Shown piece by piece: positions 1 through 13,091 of a DNA stretch of 64,000 nt. Under the pieces are notes generated by a model, which had not been told where the DNA came from, searched no databases, and saw nothing but the letters and a program-made list of their open reading frames with translations. Source of the DNA: Prillingera fragicola (taxonomy: Eukaryota > Basidiomycota > Tremellomycetes > Trichosporonales > Trichosporonaceae); contig BEDY01000009.1 of the NCBI GenBank assembly GCA_002335605.1, forward strand, positions 558,001-622,000, in the 5' to 3' direction. Each line of letters starts with the position of its first letter. The first letter of the stretch is position 1. The position numbers and the translations under genes were made by a program.

Positions 1-1812
1 GGCACTGAGGAACCTGTGTCCTCACTGGGGTCCGGGGTTGCAAAGTACGAGAGTACGAGGGTTGGCGAAGGGGGCTGCCATCTCGCTCTTGTTTCTTCCC
101 TTGTGCCTGTTGGATAGATTGGAGTGTCCGAACGAGGCAAGCAAGCCCCAAAGGGACGAAAGAGACCCTTAACGCTGCGTGCCGGGCGAGGGCAAATCAT
201 GTGCGTTGCTGCTGTCTGGCAAGGTACCTCGCTGGCCAGCAACAGAACGAGGTCGCCTGTGCCCGTGTTCAGCGATCAAGGTCCAAACAAGGTTATCTGC
301 GGATCTGCGGCGCACGTTCCCGGGTGTTCCGCCACCCACCCCCCTTGGCTGCATGCGCTTGCTATTGTCCGTATCCGTCGAGCCTGGCACGCGGGGAGTT
401 GTAGGGCCTACGACGAGCAAGCCACAGACGACTCGGATCGACCGCGCCCACGGAGGGCGAGATAGCCCACCAACTGGATGGGTACCAAACCCACAGCGCA
501 GATGGTGAACGCCGTGGCTGTACATGATCGACCATGAGACCCAGAGAAGATTGCGCACAAGACAGAGGAGTCGTCGCCAGTGGCAACCGAGAGAGCATGT
601 GCGGCACGAGACCCCGTCGGTTCCGCGCAGCCACCCCGGATTGCGCAGCCACCGGGCCGACCCAGCTGCTTACCTCTGTTTCCTTGCCGCACAGCACCAG
701 TCAGGTCCAACTGAACATGCACTTGGAGGGATGTGGCAAATGGGGTTGGCTCTGCGATAGGGTGTGACACTAAGCGTGACATGGAACAAGCAACAACTAA
801 ACGTTATCCAGTGCCAAACGTTGTTGTTCTGGCTCTTGGTGCAGGCTCTGAGCCACACCGAGGGGTTGTTCCCTGCAGACGCAGCCCTTAGTCTCCAAGC
901 TCGAACGCAGGGTTTGACCTCTTGGGCACGAGTGGGGCCGGAGGATCCTGCTCCTGCCCTATCTGATGATCTCTGTTCCTTGCACGCATCGCCTGACAGG
1001 CAGGTCCCTCTGCGCGTGTGTCGCCTGGTACACTCTGCGGCGTCTTGGACCAGTGGATGTCAAAAGACGCACACACAGCCCAGGCCACACTCAATCCTCC
1101 TCGTTTACCATTTTTTAACCCACCGTGTCCTTTGGCTGATTTCCCGACATCTCTTGGTGCACGTTCGACAACCACTGCACCCACGCTTTTATTACTCTGT
1201 CAACGACCTTTGATCGCCTCTTTCTTGATCACGACCTACTTTTACGACCTACCATTTGCCGCAAACGATCGATTCCAGCTCCTGGGTGAGTGTCCTTTGG
1301 TCCCGTTACTGTACCAAAGTACAGTGCCAATGCGGTCCATTCTTGACGGGGTTTGCGGTAACTGATGCATGGTAACAGGTTACAGCAGCAACCCAAACAG
1401 TCCATAGCGTACCGTCGAACCAATACATCGGTAAGTCAAAAGGTGTGACAGGGCCCGGGATGGTGACAAGGAAGACAAAGAGGGGTGATGATCGTCAGGG
1501 CCTACGGTGTTGTTGTTGAAATTCACTAACATCCTCTTCAGTTTGACTAGCTGTCTTTGCCTTTTCAGCTGCACATCTTGTACATAGCCTTCTCTTTCTC
1601 TACATCCACTCTGCCCACACACTCGTTTGTACCAACTTTTGGGTCGTTGGCCCCCAGTTGATTCTACCCTTGTCGTCGGTGCCACCACCACACTAGGCCC
1701 CGTGGCCACCACGCGATTCGAGTCCCCACGCGACGGCCACGCTGTTCTCGCGCGCAGTCATCTCCACCTTCCTCCACCACACGTCCATCCCAGACTTTTG
1801 GACAACAAAGTC
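1..1812 (+). promoter_or_regulatory. Upstream region and probable long leader of the bHLH gene
   Basis: No convincing protein gene is visible here. From about 1140 the plus strand becomes pyrimidine-rich, as in transcription starts of this genome. A GTGAGT donor at about 1284 and a TTTTCAG acceptor ending at about 1568 could bound a leader intron. The stretch 1569-1812 is C- and T-rich and runs into the proposed start codon at 1813. I read this as promoter plus a spliced 5' leader, but that is inference from composition and splice signals. Confidence 0.4.
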
Positions 1813-3807
1813 ATGTTTGTGAGTCGTCTGTTGCTGCTGGCGAGCACGGGACAATGCATGGCATCCAAGTAGACAGTGCCACCTTGGCCCCCGGTGGAGT
1901 GCCCGGCCTTGCCAAGCGCCACAAAGGGGCCAGGTGTCCCTCAAAGAGGAAAAAGCCGGCGACAAGGGCTGGCCCCAGAGCAGCTGGCCAGTCGCCATCT
2001 CTTTCCTCTTCCTCTCCATCCACCATCCATCCATCCATCCCATCCATCCATCCATCCACCGTCGCTGTCACTAGTGGCAGCATACATACATACCTCTAAC
2101 ACCACCCTACAGTCCACCCACAGGCCTCACGCATCCCGCCCATCGGCACCCCTGCCAGCAGGACCCCACTATCGCTACCACTCTCCACCTCCCACCTACT
2201 CTGACCATCCCCACCACCCCCACCATCCTCACCATCCCCACCAGTACAACTACCACCCGTACTCTAGGTAAGCCATCCTCGTACCCATGGCCAATGGCTC
2301 ACACCTATCCAGGCCAGACTACCACACCACTCCACGCTACCACTCACCCCCTCCTCGGCACTTTGCTCCACCCCCACCACACGTTGCTCCTTACCAGCAA
2401 CCCCGTAGTCTTCTCCCTCCCATTGACTCGTTTGCGCCCCACACGGACGCACCCCCATCTCTCTCCAAGCATCGTCGACCACACACGGCCGGCAGCTCTC
2501 ACTCACGACACGCTCGCCATCACTCGGGCTCATCCTACCACGATCTAGGACGCTACCACCAAGCGCCACACCGTGACTTCCGCGAAGACTCTCCCCCGCT
2601 CGTCGAACACATTTACGCTAGTCCTCAGTCGTCTAGCCGACCAAGTTCACGCGCAGTGAAGCAAGAGCCTTACCACTCGTCACCGTACTACTACCACCGC
2701 CGCGAGGAAGACTATCCCCTTACTCCTCTGTCTCTCAAGTTTGACTCGCCCGTAATGCCTACCCTTGAACCCCGCGACAAGGCCCTTGACCGCCTTCCTA
2801 TGCTTCACATTTCCGAGGATGTCAAGCCCAAGATCCACACCCCTGGAGGGATGGACGACGGCTTCCACCGCGGCCTGTCACCCGCTGAGCGTCGCATGAT
2901 CCAGACCATGCCCCCTTCGTACGTCCGCCCCATCACCGTCTGCGCCGTGACCACTCCCGGTTACCAGTGGGCCCAGGAGGGTGCCGCCAGCACTAGTGCT
3001 CCTGCCGCCGACGTTAAGCGCGACGGCCTTGCCATTGACCCTGCGCTCTCGTCGGTCAGATCGTCTGCCCCCACCGGCTCTGCCGACGTTCAGATGACCC
3101 CCGAGCTCCGTCTTCCCCCAGAGACTCTTGGCTCTGCCGCCGCTTCGCCCGGTGTTGGCGGTGAGAACGATCCCAAGGACGACGACCTTGACGGTCTTGG
3201 TCCCCCCGACATGGATCTCGGAGGCAAGAAGGACACGCCGTTTTCGCGTTCGCCCGAGCTCCGCATCTCGCACAAGCTTGCCGAGCGCAAGCGTCGCAAG
3301 GAGATGCGCGACTTGTTTGACGAGCTTCGCGAGCAGCTTCCTGCTGACCGTGGCATGAAGGCATCCAAGTGGGAGATTCTCTCCAAGGCGGTCGACTACA
3401 TTGCGCACCTCAAGAACCAGGTCAACGACACTCACCGCACCATTGAGATGCTTCATCGCGACCTGGCCGTCGCCCGTGGAGAGAACCCCAACACCACACC
3501 GTGGCCCCCTGCTTCGTACCACAACTTTGCCAGCATCCCGCAGTACGTGCCCCCACACAACCCCGCCACTGCTGCGGCTGCGCCGGGCACTACTACCGCT
3601 GCTCCGGCTGCCGCTCCTGTGGCCGCTACCACCGCAGCCCCTGCTGCCACGCAGGCCGTCGCTGCCCCTACTGCTGCCCCTGCGGCCGCCACAACGCCCG
3701 TTCCGGCACCCGCCGCGGTCACCCCCGTCGCTGCTACTACACCAGCAGCCCAGCCCGCTCCTGCCCCTGCTGCCGCGCCGGCCGCGCAGCCCCCAAAGTC
3801 GAGCTAG
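1813..3807 (+). CDS. bHLH transcription factor
   Basis: Three exons are proposed: 1813-1818, 2113-2267 and 2313-3807, giving about 551 residues. Exon 1 would code only Met-Phe before a GTGAGT donor. Intron 1 ends in a CTAAC branch point and CTACAG. The 45-nt second intron (2268-2312) joins two stretches that share the motif RYHSPPP, which supports the join. The N-terminal third is rich in His, Pro, Ser and Tyr. At about residues 370-430 is a basic helix-loop-helix domain: basic stretch HKLAERKRRKEMR, helix 1 DLFDELREQLP, a short loop, then helix 2 SKWEILSKAVDYIAHLKNQ. The His-Glu-Arg pattern in the basic region is typical of E-box binding. The last 80 residues are an Ala-Pro-Thr tail. It should act as a nuclear DNA-binding regulator; its targets are unknown. 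The bHLH call is firm. The 6-nt first exon is less sure; translation might start elsewhere upstream. Confidence 0.85.
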
Positions 3808-6800
3808 CATTCAGAGTCATACGGACGTTAGATTGTGTTACGAGTGATGCGACATTGACGATTGATTTTGCATGAGCGAGTGCCACCGCGCTCGCCGTCT
3901 GCAGCGACGAGCAGCTCTGTCTGCGTCTCTGTGTCCGTCTGTGCCAATGATTCCTGCCACACTGACTGGCATACAGCCATGCTCCAACCGATCCAGCCCA
4001 ACCCGCTTGGGGCTAGTCGCACACGGGTCATCCAGCCAGATCGACAGTTCCAGTCCTAACAGACCCTTGTGCCTCTTGCCACTAGTGCCATATCGCACGA
4101 CGTGATCGCAAGGGGGCGAGTAGTGAGTGAGTGGCAGGTGGAGTGTTAATTACACTCACCTTCCAACCGACCTGCCTACCGGGACGGAACCGCCCCTTCC
4201 ACATTCTCATGGATGACGCCGCACCAAGACCTCGGCGCAGTTTGAAACGCACCCACAGAACCAACTTGGCGGCGTTTGCAGACTTGCGTACTTCCCTCCA
4301 AAAGGTCTGAGAGCCAGTGCTACGGTACGATACGGCTGGTTGCCTACGGTGTACGACTCGCCCCCTACACCCAGTAAAGTGCAATCAAGGGAAGGCTATT
4401 GGCGCCGCGGCACGGAATTGTCGCGCATCGCATTTTCGGCACCTGCTCTCGGGGCGGTTTCTCGCTTTGGATGCAGATGTACACATTGCATGCATGGCCG
4501 GAGACGCGAGATGATGCACGTCCGCTTGTCGCGGAGTCTTGGCTCGTGTGAGGGCTCGTGTGAGCGAGTACAGGTGCGACACAGCGTCGTACGTCTGAAG
4601 AAGAGGTCGGTGGAGCCTCGGTCACTGTCTCTGACCACACGCACTAGGGACAGCAGCATGCTAGATGCATCTTGGAAAGTACCACTCATCACCTGCAGGC
4701 GTACGTAGTAGGCTGCTGGATGTACAAACGCACGTCGTACTGTAGGTGGGCAGCAGGGGTACCGGGAGCCTCAGAAGCCACACTCGTTTCGCGCCCTGAG
4801 TCATGGGCCTGGCTCCTGGGACTGATTAGACATGTGCTGGGAGCTCGGTGCAGGTGGATAGGGATCTAGGGGGACTCGTGCTCCGGTTGCTCCTCACTTG
4901 TGCTTTGCTGTTCTGCTGCGTGCCGGCAGCGAGTGGCACGCATAAGGAGGTTCGTAAGATGCGGAAGAGTCGCCATCGACGCCGTGCGAGTTATGGGTCA
5001 ACTTGAACTGCTATCCCCATCCGCGCGCTCCCACGAAAACGCCACTGTCGTCACTTGGTGTTTGTGCACCTGGGACAAGGGATGGGCACGCGTTCGGTTG
5101 TCAGAAGAGATTACAATTGACACCGAGAGGCAGGTACGCGGGGTGGCGCGCGTTCTAGCTGAATGCGGCGATGGGCTCACGTCTCATCGACAAGCATGCT
5201 TTGAACGTGGCCGGCTACCCAGACAGACAGCCGGCGATAGGGGGTGCCACAGCAAACCACATCTCTTGCACCTCTCTGTTCCGTTGTTCACTCACACCCC
5301 CTAGCATTCACGTCGCAGTCTTGTTCTGCAGAGAAGAGTACACGACGCTGAAGCCCTTCAAGTTGCCCTCCTTCCCCCCATTTGCTTGCTAACGGCCATT
5401 ACTGCTCTCTGACCCTCACAGGACGCTCAGCACCGAACTTTCTGCCATCTCTCCTGAACCAAACCGCCAACTCCGCCGTCTGTGCTCCACATCGCAGCTC
5501 TTTAGCGAGATTGTCTATTCCAAAGCAGCGTGACTGCAGGATCATCACCCTCAAATGCGGAAACGACGATGAGGCGTAAAAGAACAAAGAGCCACTACTC
5601 TCTCAGGTACTTGGTATCGACTTGTGCCGTATCGGCACTGTTGGATTCCGAATGAGATTGATTCCAGCGTACCAGCGTGCGTGGATCACGCACGCCACCC
5701 AAAGACGCGGTCCACGTTTGCTGATCGACCGACGGCTCTGGGAGAGCATCCCCTGACCCAAGCTCAAGGTAAGCGCCGAAGACGTGGAGCCCCCTATCTC
5801 GGCGGAGTTCCTTAACAGCTGGTGCGACGTGTGTGCAGTGGCATTGAGAGCTCTGCTGGCGTTGCTGGTGTGCGTCGGTGCTATGCAGTCGTCGCCAGAG
5901 ATGTTCTTGGGCATCCGGTGTTAAAGATGCCATCTTATGTCGTGAGCAGGCACTCGTTGGCTGGGTTTGGACGTTAGGTACCGCTGCCGGGACCTTGGGA
6001 AAGGGTCGACACCAGCTTGCATCTATGGTAAGCTAACCTGTTAACGGCATGACAGTTCCTACGGTAACACACGTGTGCGTAACGGCGATGCTCATCACGG
6101 TGGCGTTCAAGCTGCCGCCGAGGATAGCCAAAGGTATCAATGTGACAGCGACACCTGGCTTAACACCGTCGAGGGGTATGTTGATGCAGGAAAAGGCGAA
6201 ACACGTCAATGGGTCCTCATGAGCCCTTTGTCGTCGTCGTCGTCGCAGACAACAGAGTGCGTTTCGTCGACCAGAACGAGTCGCAGTCTGAAGCCGTTGG
6301 GAAGGTCACCTGGGGATTTGGGTGCCCTTGCCTTCCTTCAACCACGTCCTGGCACAGATGGATGGTGACTGAGGCTATTCGTGAATCATCTGCTGGTCGA
6401 GGAGCTGATCAGTGCGTCCGCTGCAAGTGCACTGCGAGTACCTTCCCACTCTCATCAACGGCGCTTGCTGAGCTGCGGAGGTTGCTGTTGAATTCAATAG
6501 CTCCCACTCTTGCCCACGGCCGTTAACCTTTGCGGTTCACCGCCGTCGGTGGCGTGATTGGGCTTTAGCAGAACGCGGCTGAGTATACGATAGCGTATCA
6601 TTGCAGAGACGATGAGCAGGTAGTCCGAGTCCGTTGCGACTGTCAGTTTCTTACCCCTCGTCGACATATTCTGCAGACATAACGCCGAGGAGACGCAAGC
6701 GGTATTGAGGGCAGTCGTGGACACGCCAGCCGTCTGAAGAATGGCACGAGTCTTGCCCGACATACTGCGCGGCAGCCCATTGAACGTGGGGTACTCCGTG

Positions 6801-9614
6801 GCTGGACAGCGATCAAGTCATTCCAAGATAAATTACCCATCAAAGTTGTCGCCAGGCTGCAGAGAGAGGTGTGAGGGTGGACGGTCAGTTGGGCCTGGTG
6901 AATGTGCGGGCTGCTGAGGAGATGGCTTGTGGTGGCGAGTGGTGCTCCGCTGTCGATCTACTCGGCCATCGTTATCTAAGTCGGCGATCCGTTTGTTGCG
7001 ATCAACCCGGTATTTGCCGGCAGCACTGGTTTATCGATGAATTGAGAAGAATGCAACACATGTTCGTGCATCCTTGGTGACAAGCTTGTATGTGAGCCTT
7101 GTTCGAGAGGAACTGTTGTCACTGTGCTCATGCTGGATACCAAGTTCGGAAGCGCGTTGCGTGTGCGCACCTTTGGAGTGGCGATATGCAGAGCCAAACT
7201 TACGCAACTGTTTACCAGTCTCTTCCCCCGTGCTTCTTGGCCAAGCATTGCACTCTGAGCCCTTATCGTGCAATCAAGACCTTGATGCGCTCACTTCTGT
7301 TTTGGGGGGCTGCGAACATCATCCCAAGTAGAGGGGAAGAGCCTCTGAATGCAGTGTGGATCCGGAACCCCTTCAATTTGCAAGACATGGCGCTCCACAA
7401 CATCTCGGTTAGCAGTAGGCTACAAGCCAGAAGAGCAGACGTTTGCCCACTGGATCACGCGCAAGGGCAACAGACTCCACCTGATCTCTGCACACACATG
7501 CAACCCAGCTTCCGACCCTGGGACTCGATCATTCTGGACGCTCTTCCCAAACCCGAATCACCCTACAAGGGCCGCTTATGCTCCGCTGCAGCGGATCGGC
7601 AGCACCTCGCATGCCCCGCAGATTGCGGAAAACTGGCAATGATACGCCACGAGACTAGCATACACTTGCTCCCAAACAGTTGCACAGTAGGCATTGAAAC
7701 CGCCCTGCAAGGGAAGGTCGAAATACGACACCAAACGCGGGGAGGGCGGATGAAGAATGGGGCGCGCCACGGGTCACGCAAATGGTGGTATAGGGGTTTA
7801 TCAGAAACGCGCGCTTTTAGTCGCCGCCGCTTGCGGGGATCTCGACGAAGACGGAGACGGGCATTAGAGGAACTGAGATCTTTTGTTGAGGGCGGAATAG
7901 CAAAGCTAGGGTGAGACAGTATAGGCACAGAGATGTGCTGCACGACCAGCCCTGTGGCTGAAGGGTGCAGATGTTCTTTTGTGTGGCGACGTTTGACGTG
8001 GTCCTGGGGTGGTTGACAAGTCGGAGAGCTGGGGTACGTGGAGAATGGTTGACCAATACCCTCGCCACTCTTCTCTGATCAACGGACTGTCGAGGAACTA
8101 TGGAATCTGGGGGCAGAGGCCGATGGACGACGAGAGTTTGTTCGAAGCTACCAGAGCTCAGCGTGGTGATGTGGTGCATGGAGCACTATAATCGTCGAGT
8201 ACTGTATGCAGACGATCTAGCCCCCATTTGGCAACACTGACAGAGTGCGAGTAGAAAGTACCTCATAGACCGTTGCAGTCCAGGGTCTTAAAAGATGCCA
8301 GGACGAAAGCCTACGGTACATACATGTAATTGCATGTGAATTCGATGAGCTTGGCTAATGCTCAGCCGAAGGAACGATGTGGACAACCAGACCAACGACA
8401 ACGAAGACCAGTTCGTAAAGAGTGAAATTCACCAGTCGATCAGACAGCTTCTAATTATGTATGACAAGGACGAAGAGTGAGCGACCAGGACGAAAGACGG
8501 CCTACAGAGAAGCTGCACGAAACGGCACCCTCTGTCCATCGAGCACGACTCAATGATTGAGGAGGACTGTCCTCACGGCACTGCACAGTCAGTGGACCAT
8601 CAGGACAGACAAAATGAGCACAAGAGTCGAGTTATTTTCTCTGCAACTTATGAAACGGTGCCATATTATGGCAGTTCAACAAATACGTGAATGGTGTGAT
8701 TGCGGCCAGCTCACTGGATTTGCTTGATCCCGTCTTTCTCGTTGTAACGGGCTACTAGCACCCTCAATATATCCCAGCAAACTGCCATCATTGGAATGTT
8801 TCTTGAATGCTGAGTGAAGGTATCCCCAATCCCCCTCAAACGACGAGCCAGATGACTGGCCACCCTGTCGGAAACAGGTGTGCCTGCCAAAACGGAGGAT
8901 GCTGCGCCTCTCGAGCAACTGTGACTGTGATTTGTGCAACGTCGACATGAATCGAGCTGAGCATTGCAACCCCAGTGCTGGCATATACCTCAAGACTAGG
9001 AGACTACAAGCAATGGTGCCCACCTTGGAGCCCACCGGTCCCCGTTGCGAGCAACGGGCTTCTTTGGCCGCCTTTACGACAGTGGCCACTCTCTCGCTTG
9101 CATGGACCTTGGAGCACTGACATTGTCTTCTCTACACTATTCCATTGCTCTCTCAAGGCTGACTGGACTAAGGGCAGTACTGCACCTCACGGGGTCGCAT
9201 TGACCTATTACGTTCTCAATCGTATCTACACCGATTTCCTGTGGCGGGCAACTGCTGGCCCCGGCGGCGAGGACTCATCCGTGTCCAGCGTCAATGCTAG
9301 GACTCTGCATAAATGGCCTCAAAAAGGCATTGTGAGTGCATCTATGAAAGAGTGAAGATGGGCTTTTGGGCTATCTCGTGCGTAATGCATAGCTCGGGCC
9401 GACGGTTATTTGGGCGGCTGAAGGCGGCGATGATCTGCCTTTACGTCTTCTTCCTATCTCCTTCGCAGTCCTCAACTTCTTCTCAAGTCCATCTCTGCAA
9501 ACACTCAGCACTCTCATCGCAGACCGCCCACAGACGACGCCGGAAAGCACAGTGCCACCTCAGGGGCCTCCGTCGCACCAATCCTGCCCGCACCTCGCAC
9601 TCGTCCTCCGTCCA
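3808..9614. other. Gene-poor intergenic region, 5.8 kb
   Basis: No domain, no multi-exon model and no RNA gene is recognisable on either strand. The longest open frame (7099-7914, plus) begins at a TTG codon and has no family features. A short TCG repeat lies near 6228-6245. Some of this DNA may be control region for the bHLH gene or carry non-coding transcripts, but nothing in the sequence shows it. Confidence 0.5.
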
Positions 9615-9695
9615 GGTCGCGTGGCCCAATGGCAAGGCGTCTGACTACGACTCGTGTACATCAGGAGATCGCGGGTTCGATCCCCGTCGTGACCT
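9615..9695 (+). tRNA. tRNA-Arg(ACG) with intron
   Basis: Acceptor strands GGTCGCG and CGTGACC pair. The T-arm GCGGG-TTCGATC-CCCGT is intact. The anticodon stem TCTGA/TCAGG encloses a loop with anticodon ACG (9647-9649). About 9 extra bases (near 9651-9659) form an intron just after position 37. A T5 pol III terminator follows at 9695-9699. With inosine at position 34 it would read CGU, CGC and CGA. It is one of four copies in the window. Confidence 0.95.
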
Positions 9696-10330
9696 TTTTG
9701 CTTGTCTGTGTCGTCGACTACGACGGCGGGGATGGGATGAGAGTCGAGGGTGTTGGGAGGTTGTGGGAGAGTGTTGCCACGGCGGTTTGGCCTGGTTGTC
9801 CGAGCGACGGTCGAGCCGTCAGCTTAAATTGTTTTGGGACACGCTGTCCACGCTTCCCCCTCTGGCTTCACCCCCTCGCTCTGCTCTAAACTGATATATT
9901 TGATGCCAGAATTTCGCAACGAATACAAACTCGCCACCTGGAACGCAACAGGACAACGCGGCGACCGGCAACTCTACCATCGTCCAGCTTCTTCAAGTCG
10001 ACTCGGCTGTGGACCAAAATTGTGTTTCCCGACCGCCTGGAAATTGCTATCAGATATGTCTTACTCAGTATGCGGTGGGCACCAACAGCTTACCCTAGGC
10101 TTGAACGAATCAGGACGCGGGAGGCAGGCAGCACCAGAACACTCGCAAGGACCTCCTCTCTCTCCGCGTACCTTCTCTAACCACCCGTCCACTCACCCAC
10201 CGCTTAGCTCCTCTTTCTCTCAGCTCCTCTTCCATACTCCACCAGCATAATACAAGAACCCGCCGACTCTCCTCATCGACTTCGACGCCCTCGTCCGCTC
10301 ATCAACCGACCCACCAAACACAGTCATCAA

Positions 10331-10411
10331 GGTCGCGTGGCCCAATGGCAAGGCGTCTGACTACGACTACAGTAAATCAGGAGATCGCGGGTTCGATCCC
10401 CGTCGTGACCT
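10331..10411 (+). tRNA. tRNA-Arg(ACG) with intron
   Basis: The mature part is identical to the copy at 9615 but the intron differs in sequence: the bases between anticodon and 3' stem are ACTACAGTAAA. Acceptor, D, anticodon and T arms all pair. A T5 pol III terminator begins at 10411. The 3' flank (a TCTCTGGCATGC-like string) resembles the flank of the copy at 31075, suggesting duplication of tRNA plus flank. Confidence 0.95.
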
Positions 10412-10415
10412 TTTT

Positions 10416-11173
10416 GGTATCTCTGGCATGCTCCTGCATGCTCTGGACGTCGGGCGGGGTAGATGAGATGACGAGACGGTGATGGACGGCGAGGGTCGGC
10501 ACTGTGGCGTGTGTCGCTGTTTTTCGTTGGTGTGGCATCGCGCTTGTTCCGCCCTTGTTGGCTCCGTGACGTTCTGCTCTGAACGCTCAGTGATCTGATT
10601 CTACCCAGTCTCATCGTCGGGCACCGTAAAACTGCTCTGAAGGCGGATACTCCACTTGTAAAACCGCAAACCACGTCATGAGCCGACTGCCCCGCCACCA
10701 CCCGGCCTCGAAAATATTGGGCCATTAGCAAGGCTTCGTGTACATCTGTTGGAACGGCGTCGAGGCCCAGTCGTCACCTTTTTCGCCCACCTAGACCTGT
10801 GGAGGCGGAAGAGGCGGAGAGGTGTGAGGACAAGTGCCGTGGACGAGGCGGCGTCGTTCTCTGCGTCCATCTTCCGCTGTGGTCTGTGGGCTCGTCATCA
10901 TGTGGGTTGACTATGTTTGAGCGTGACAATCGCTGGTCGATGATTAGCGGATAGGTACAGTCTGGACACACGGCCAGTTAGTGTTTGAGGCAGGAACATG
11001 ATTAGCACCAATGATGCATCGACATGAACGTCGTATACTAATTACATCTCCACCTCCTCTGGCCACACCTTCCTCGCTGACCGCTCCGGTAGTGGACATG
11101 CACGGATTTCAGGGGGGACCCCAGCGATGGCGTCACCCCCGTCTATGAGAGCTGGGGCAAGGGCCAAGTGAAT
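10416..11173. other. Intergenic region
   Basis: This lies between a tRNA-Arg and the 3' end of the EF1B-gamma gene. Open frames in it show no family features and no splice-supported model. I see nothing else in it. Confidence 0.5.
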
Positions 11174-12672
11174 TTACTTGAAGTTCTTGCCGTCGGCCCA
11201 GGCCTTGCCGTCGACCTCGAGGTCCCAGGCAAGAGCCGACTCCCAGTACTTCTTGTCCTCGTCCTTGGAGAGGTCGAGCTTCTCCCACTTGTACGACTCG
11301 GCGTCGGGGGCGGCGTCGATGACGGGGCCGAGGTCCTGGCCACGGCAGAGCATGACACCCTCGAGGTACGAGTCGTTGGCGACACCGAGAACACCCATCG
11401 AGGCAAAGAGGTACTTGCGCGAAGCCTCGAGACGGGTGAAGAGACCGGTAAGGAGGTTGGACGACATGAAGACGGCGGTAAGGTCCTCGGGGTAACGGTA
11501 GACGACCTTCCAGGCAGAGTAGCCCTCCCAGTCGGCGTTCTCGTTGAACCACTCGATAAAGCCACCGGCACCGCGGGTGTCGCGGTTCGAGTACTCGCGC
11601 TTGAGGGTCTCAAGGTTGAGGTTCGACTTGGGGAGGAGGTCGAGGGGGTTCTTGGGCTTGGGGGCCTCGGCGGGGGCGAGGTCAAGGTCCTCGTCCTCCT
11701 CGACAACCTCCTTCTTCTTGGGAGCAGCCTTCTCGGCCTTGGGGGCCTTCTCGGCCTTCTCCTTCTTGGGCTTCTCAGCCTTGGCGGGAGCCTGGAAAGT
11801 GGGCTGCTTCTCAATGAACTTGACGTCGGCAAAGATCTTGGCAATCTTGGGGTGCTGGATGACAGTGTTGGCGTAACGGACAACGTTGGGGATCTTGGCA
11901 CGGAGGGGAGCGTCAATCAGGCCGGTGAAGGCAATGGTGAGGGCAGTGCCGAGGAAGATGTCGGCAACCGAGAGACGCTCGCCAACGATGAAGGTCTTGC
12001 GGAGGAGAATCTTGTCAAGGGTCTGGAGACGGGCAACAACCTCGTTGACGATAGCCTCGAAAGCGGGCTTGTTGTAAGGGATCCTGTTGACAAGCATGCG
12101 GTTGGCAACGCCGAGACGGATGACAATCTCCTGGTCGGCAAAGTCCTGCCACTGGCGGATCTCACCAAACTCCTTGGGGTCGGTGGGGACGAGGTTGGCG
12201 TTGGGGGCAAGGGCAGTGACTGTGTCGCGTTAGCAAGTTGTTGTACAAGCGGCAGGCGACACCACAAGGCCAAAAGAGAGAGCGAAAACAAGAGGTTGTC
12301 AGAGATACGCGGTACCACCCGCAAGTTAATGTCGACAGGTATTGTATTAAGACAGGGATAACTGAAAAGAAGTCTCATCCTGCAACCCCGGTTGTCTTCG
12401 TTTCCTTTGGCCGTTGATGTGTAAAGCAAACAACACTCACAGTAGTCGGCGATAGCGCCGCTCTCCTGGAGAAGAGTGCCGTCGGTGCCCTCAAAGGCAG
12501 GGAGGTAGCCAAAGGGGAACTTGGCAAGGAACTCGGGGGTCTGCCATGCGCCGTCCTTCATGGTGAACTTGGGGTCGGTCTCGACCTCGAGGCCGGCGAG
12601 GGTCGCGACGGCGAGGGCGCGACGGAAGCGCGAGTTGCCGGAGAAGCCGTAGAGCTTGCCAATGGGGGCCAT
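11174..12672 (-). CDS. Translation elongation factor 1B, gamma subunit
   Basis: Two exons on the minus strand, 12672-12441 and 12219-11174, code for 425 residues. They are split by a 221-nt intron with a GTGAGT donor and a GCTAAC branch point before ACACAG. The protein has a glutathione-S-transferase-like N-terminal half (MAPIGKLYGFSGNSRFRRAL at the start; GST-C helices about 90-200). A Lys/Glu/Ala/Pro-rich linker follows at about 215-260, then the conserved EF1-gamma C-terminal domain with NPLDLLPKSNLNLETLKREYSN and the end WADGKNFK. This matches eukaryotic eEF1B-gamma (yeast Cam1/Tef4) along its whole length. In the family it scaffolds the eEF1B nucleotide-exchange complex that reloads eEF1A with GTP in the cytosol. 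It faces the J-domain gene at 13092 across a promoter region of about 420 bp. The single long intron stands out among the short introns of its neighbours. Confidence 0.95.
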
Positions 12673-13091
12673 TTTTAAATGTCTTTGTCAAGAGTTAGCG
12701 ATGGGAAGCAGCAGCAGCAGCAGCGAGGATGGACATACTTTTGGGTGGTGGATGTGGGGGAGCAAAGGGCTGCAGGTGGTCGTGTCAATTTTCGACTTTC
12801 ACCCACCCCAGCCAGTGGCCAGGGCGTCATGGTCAACTTCTGCCACAAAGGGGCGGCATTGTCGGCGTTGAGCACGTGGGAAGACTGCTGACACCACGTG
12901 GCACTTTTACGTAATAAATATTGGGTGGGTGGCGGGTTGATGGTGTTTCAGTTTCAGGTCCCGGCTTCTTGTCCCTGCCTCCACCCGCGCGATAGGCGAC
13001 TGCTGTCCACCGTCCCGTCTTTTACAACATCGTCTCCTTCCACATCATCACCAACAGCAGCAGCAGCAGCAGCAGCATATCCTAGCCCATC
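12673..13091. promoter_or_regulatory. Divergent promoter region
   Basis: This 419-bp gap separates the start codons of EF1B-gamma (minus) and the J-domain protein (plus). It holds CAG-type triplet runs at about 12707-12724 and 13055-13077, both in probable leaders. A TAAATATT element lies at about 12913-12920. It must hold both promoters; no specific factor site is claimed. Confidence 0.6.

Noticed and set aside
7099..7914. 271-codon open frame on the plus strand
   Set aside because: It begins at TTG, has no ATG early, no family features and atypical composition; GC-rich DNA gives such frames by chance.
11168..12361. 397-codon frame on the plus strand, Leu/Gly/Val-rich
   Set aside because: Antisense to EF1B-gamma; it runs through that gene's intron with no domain of its own.
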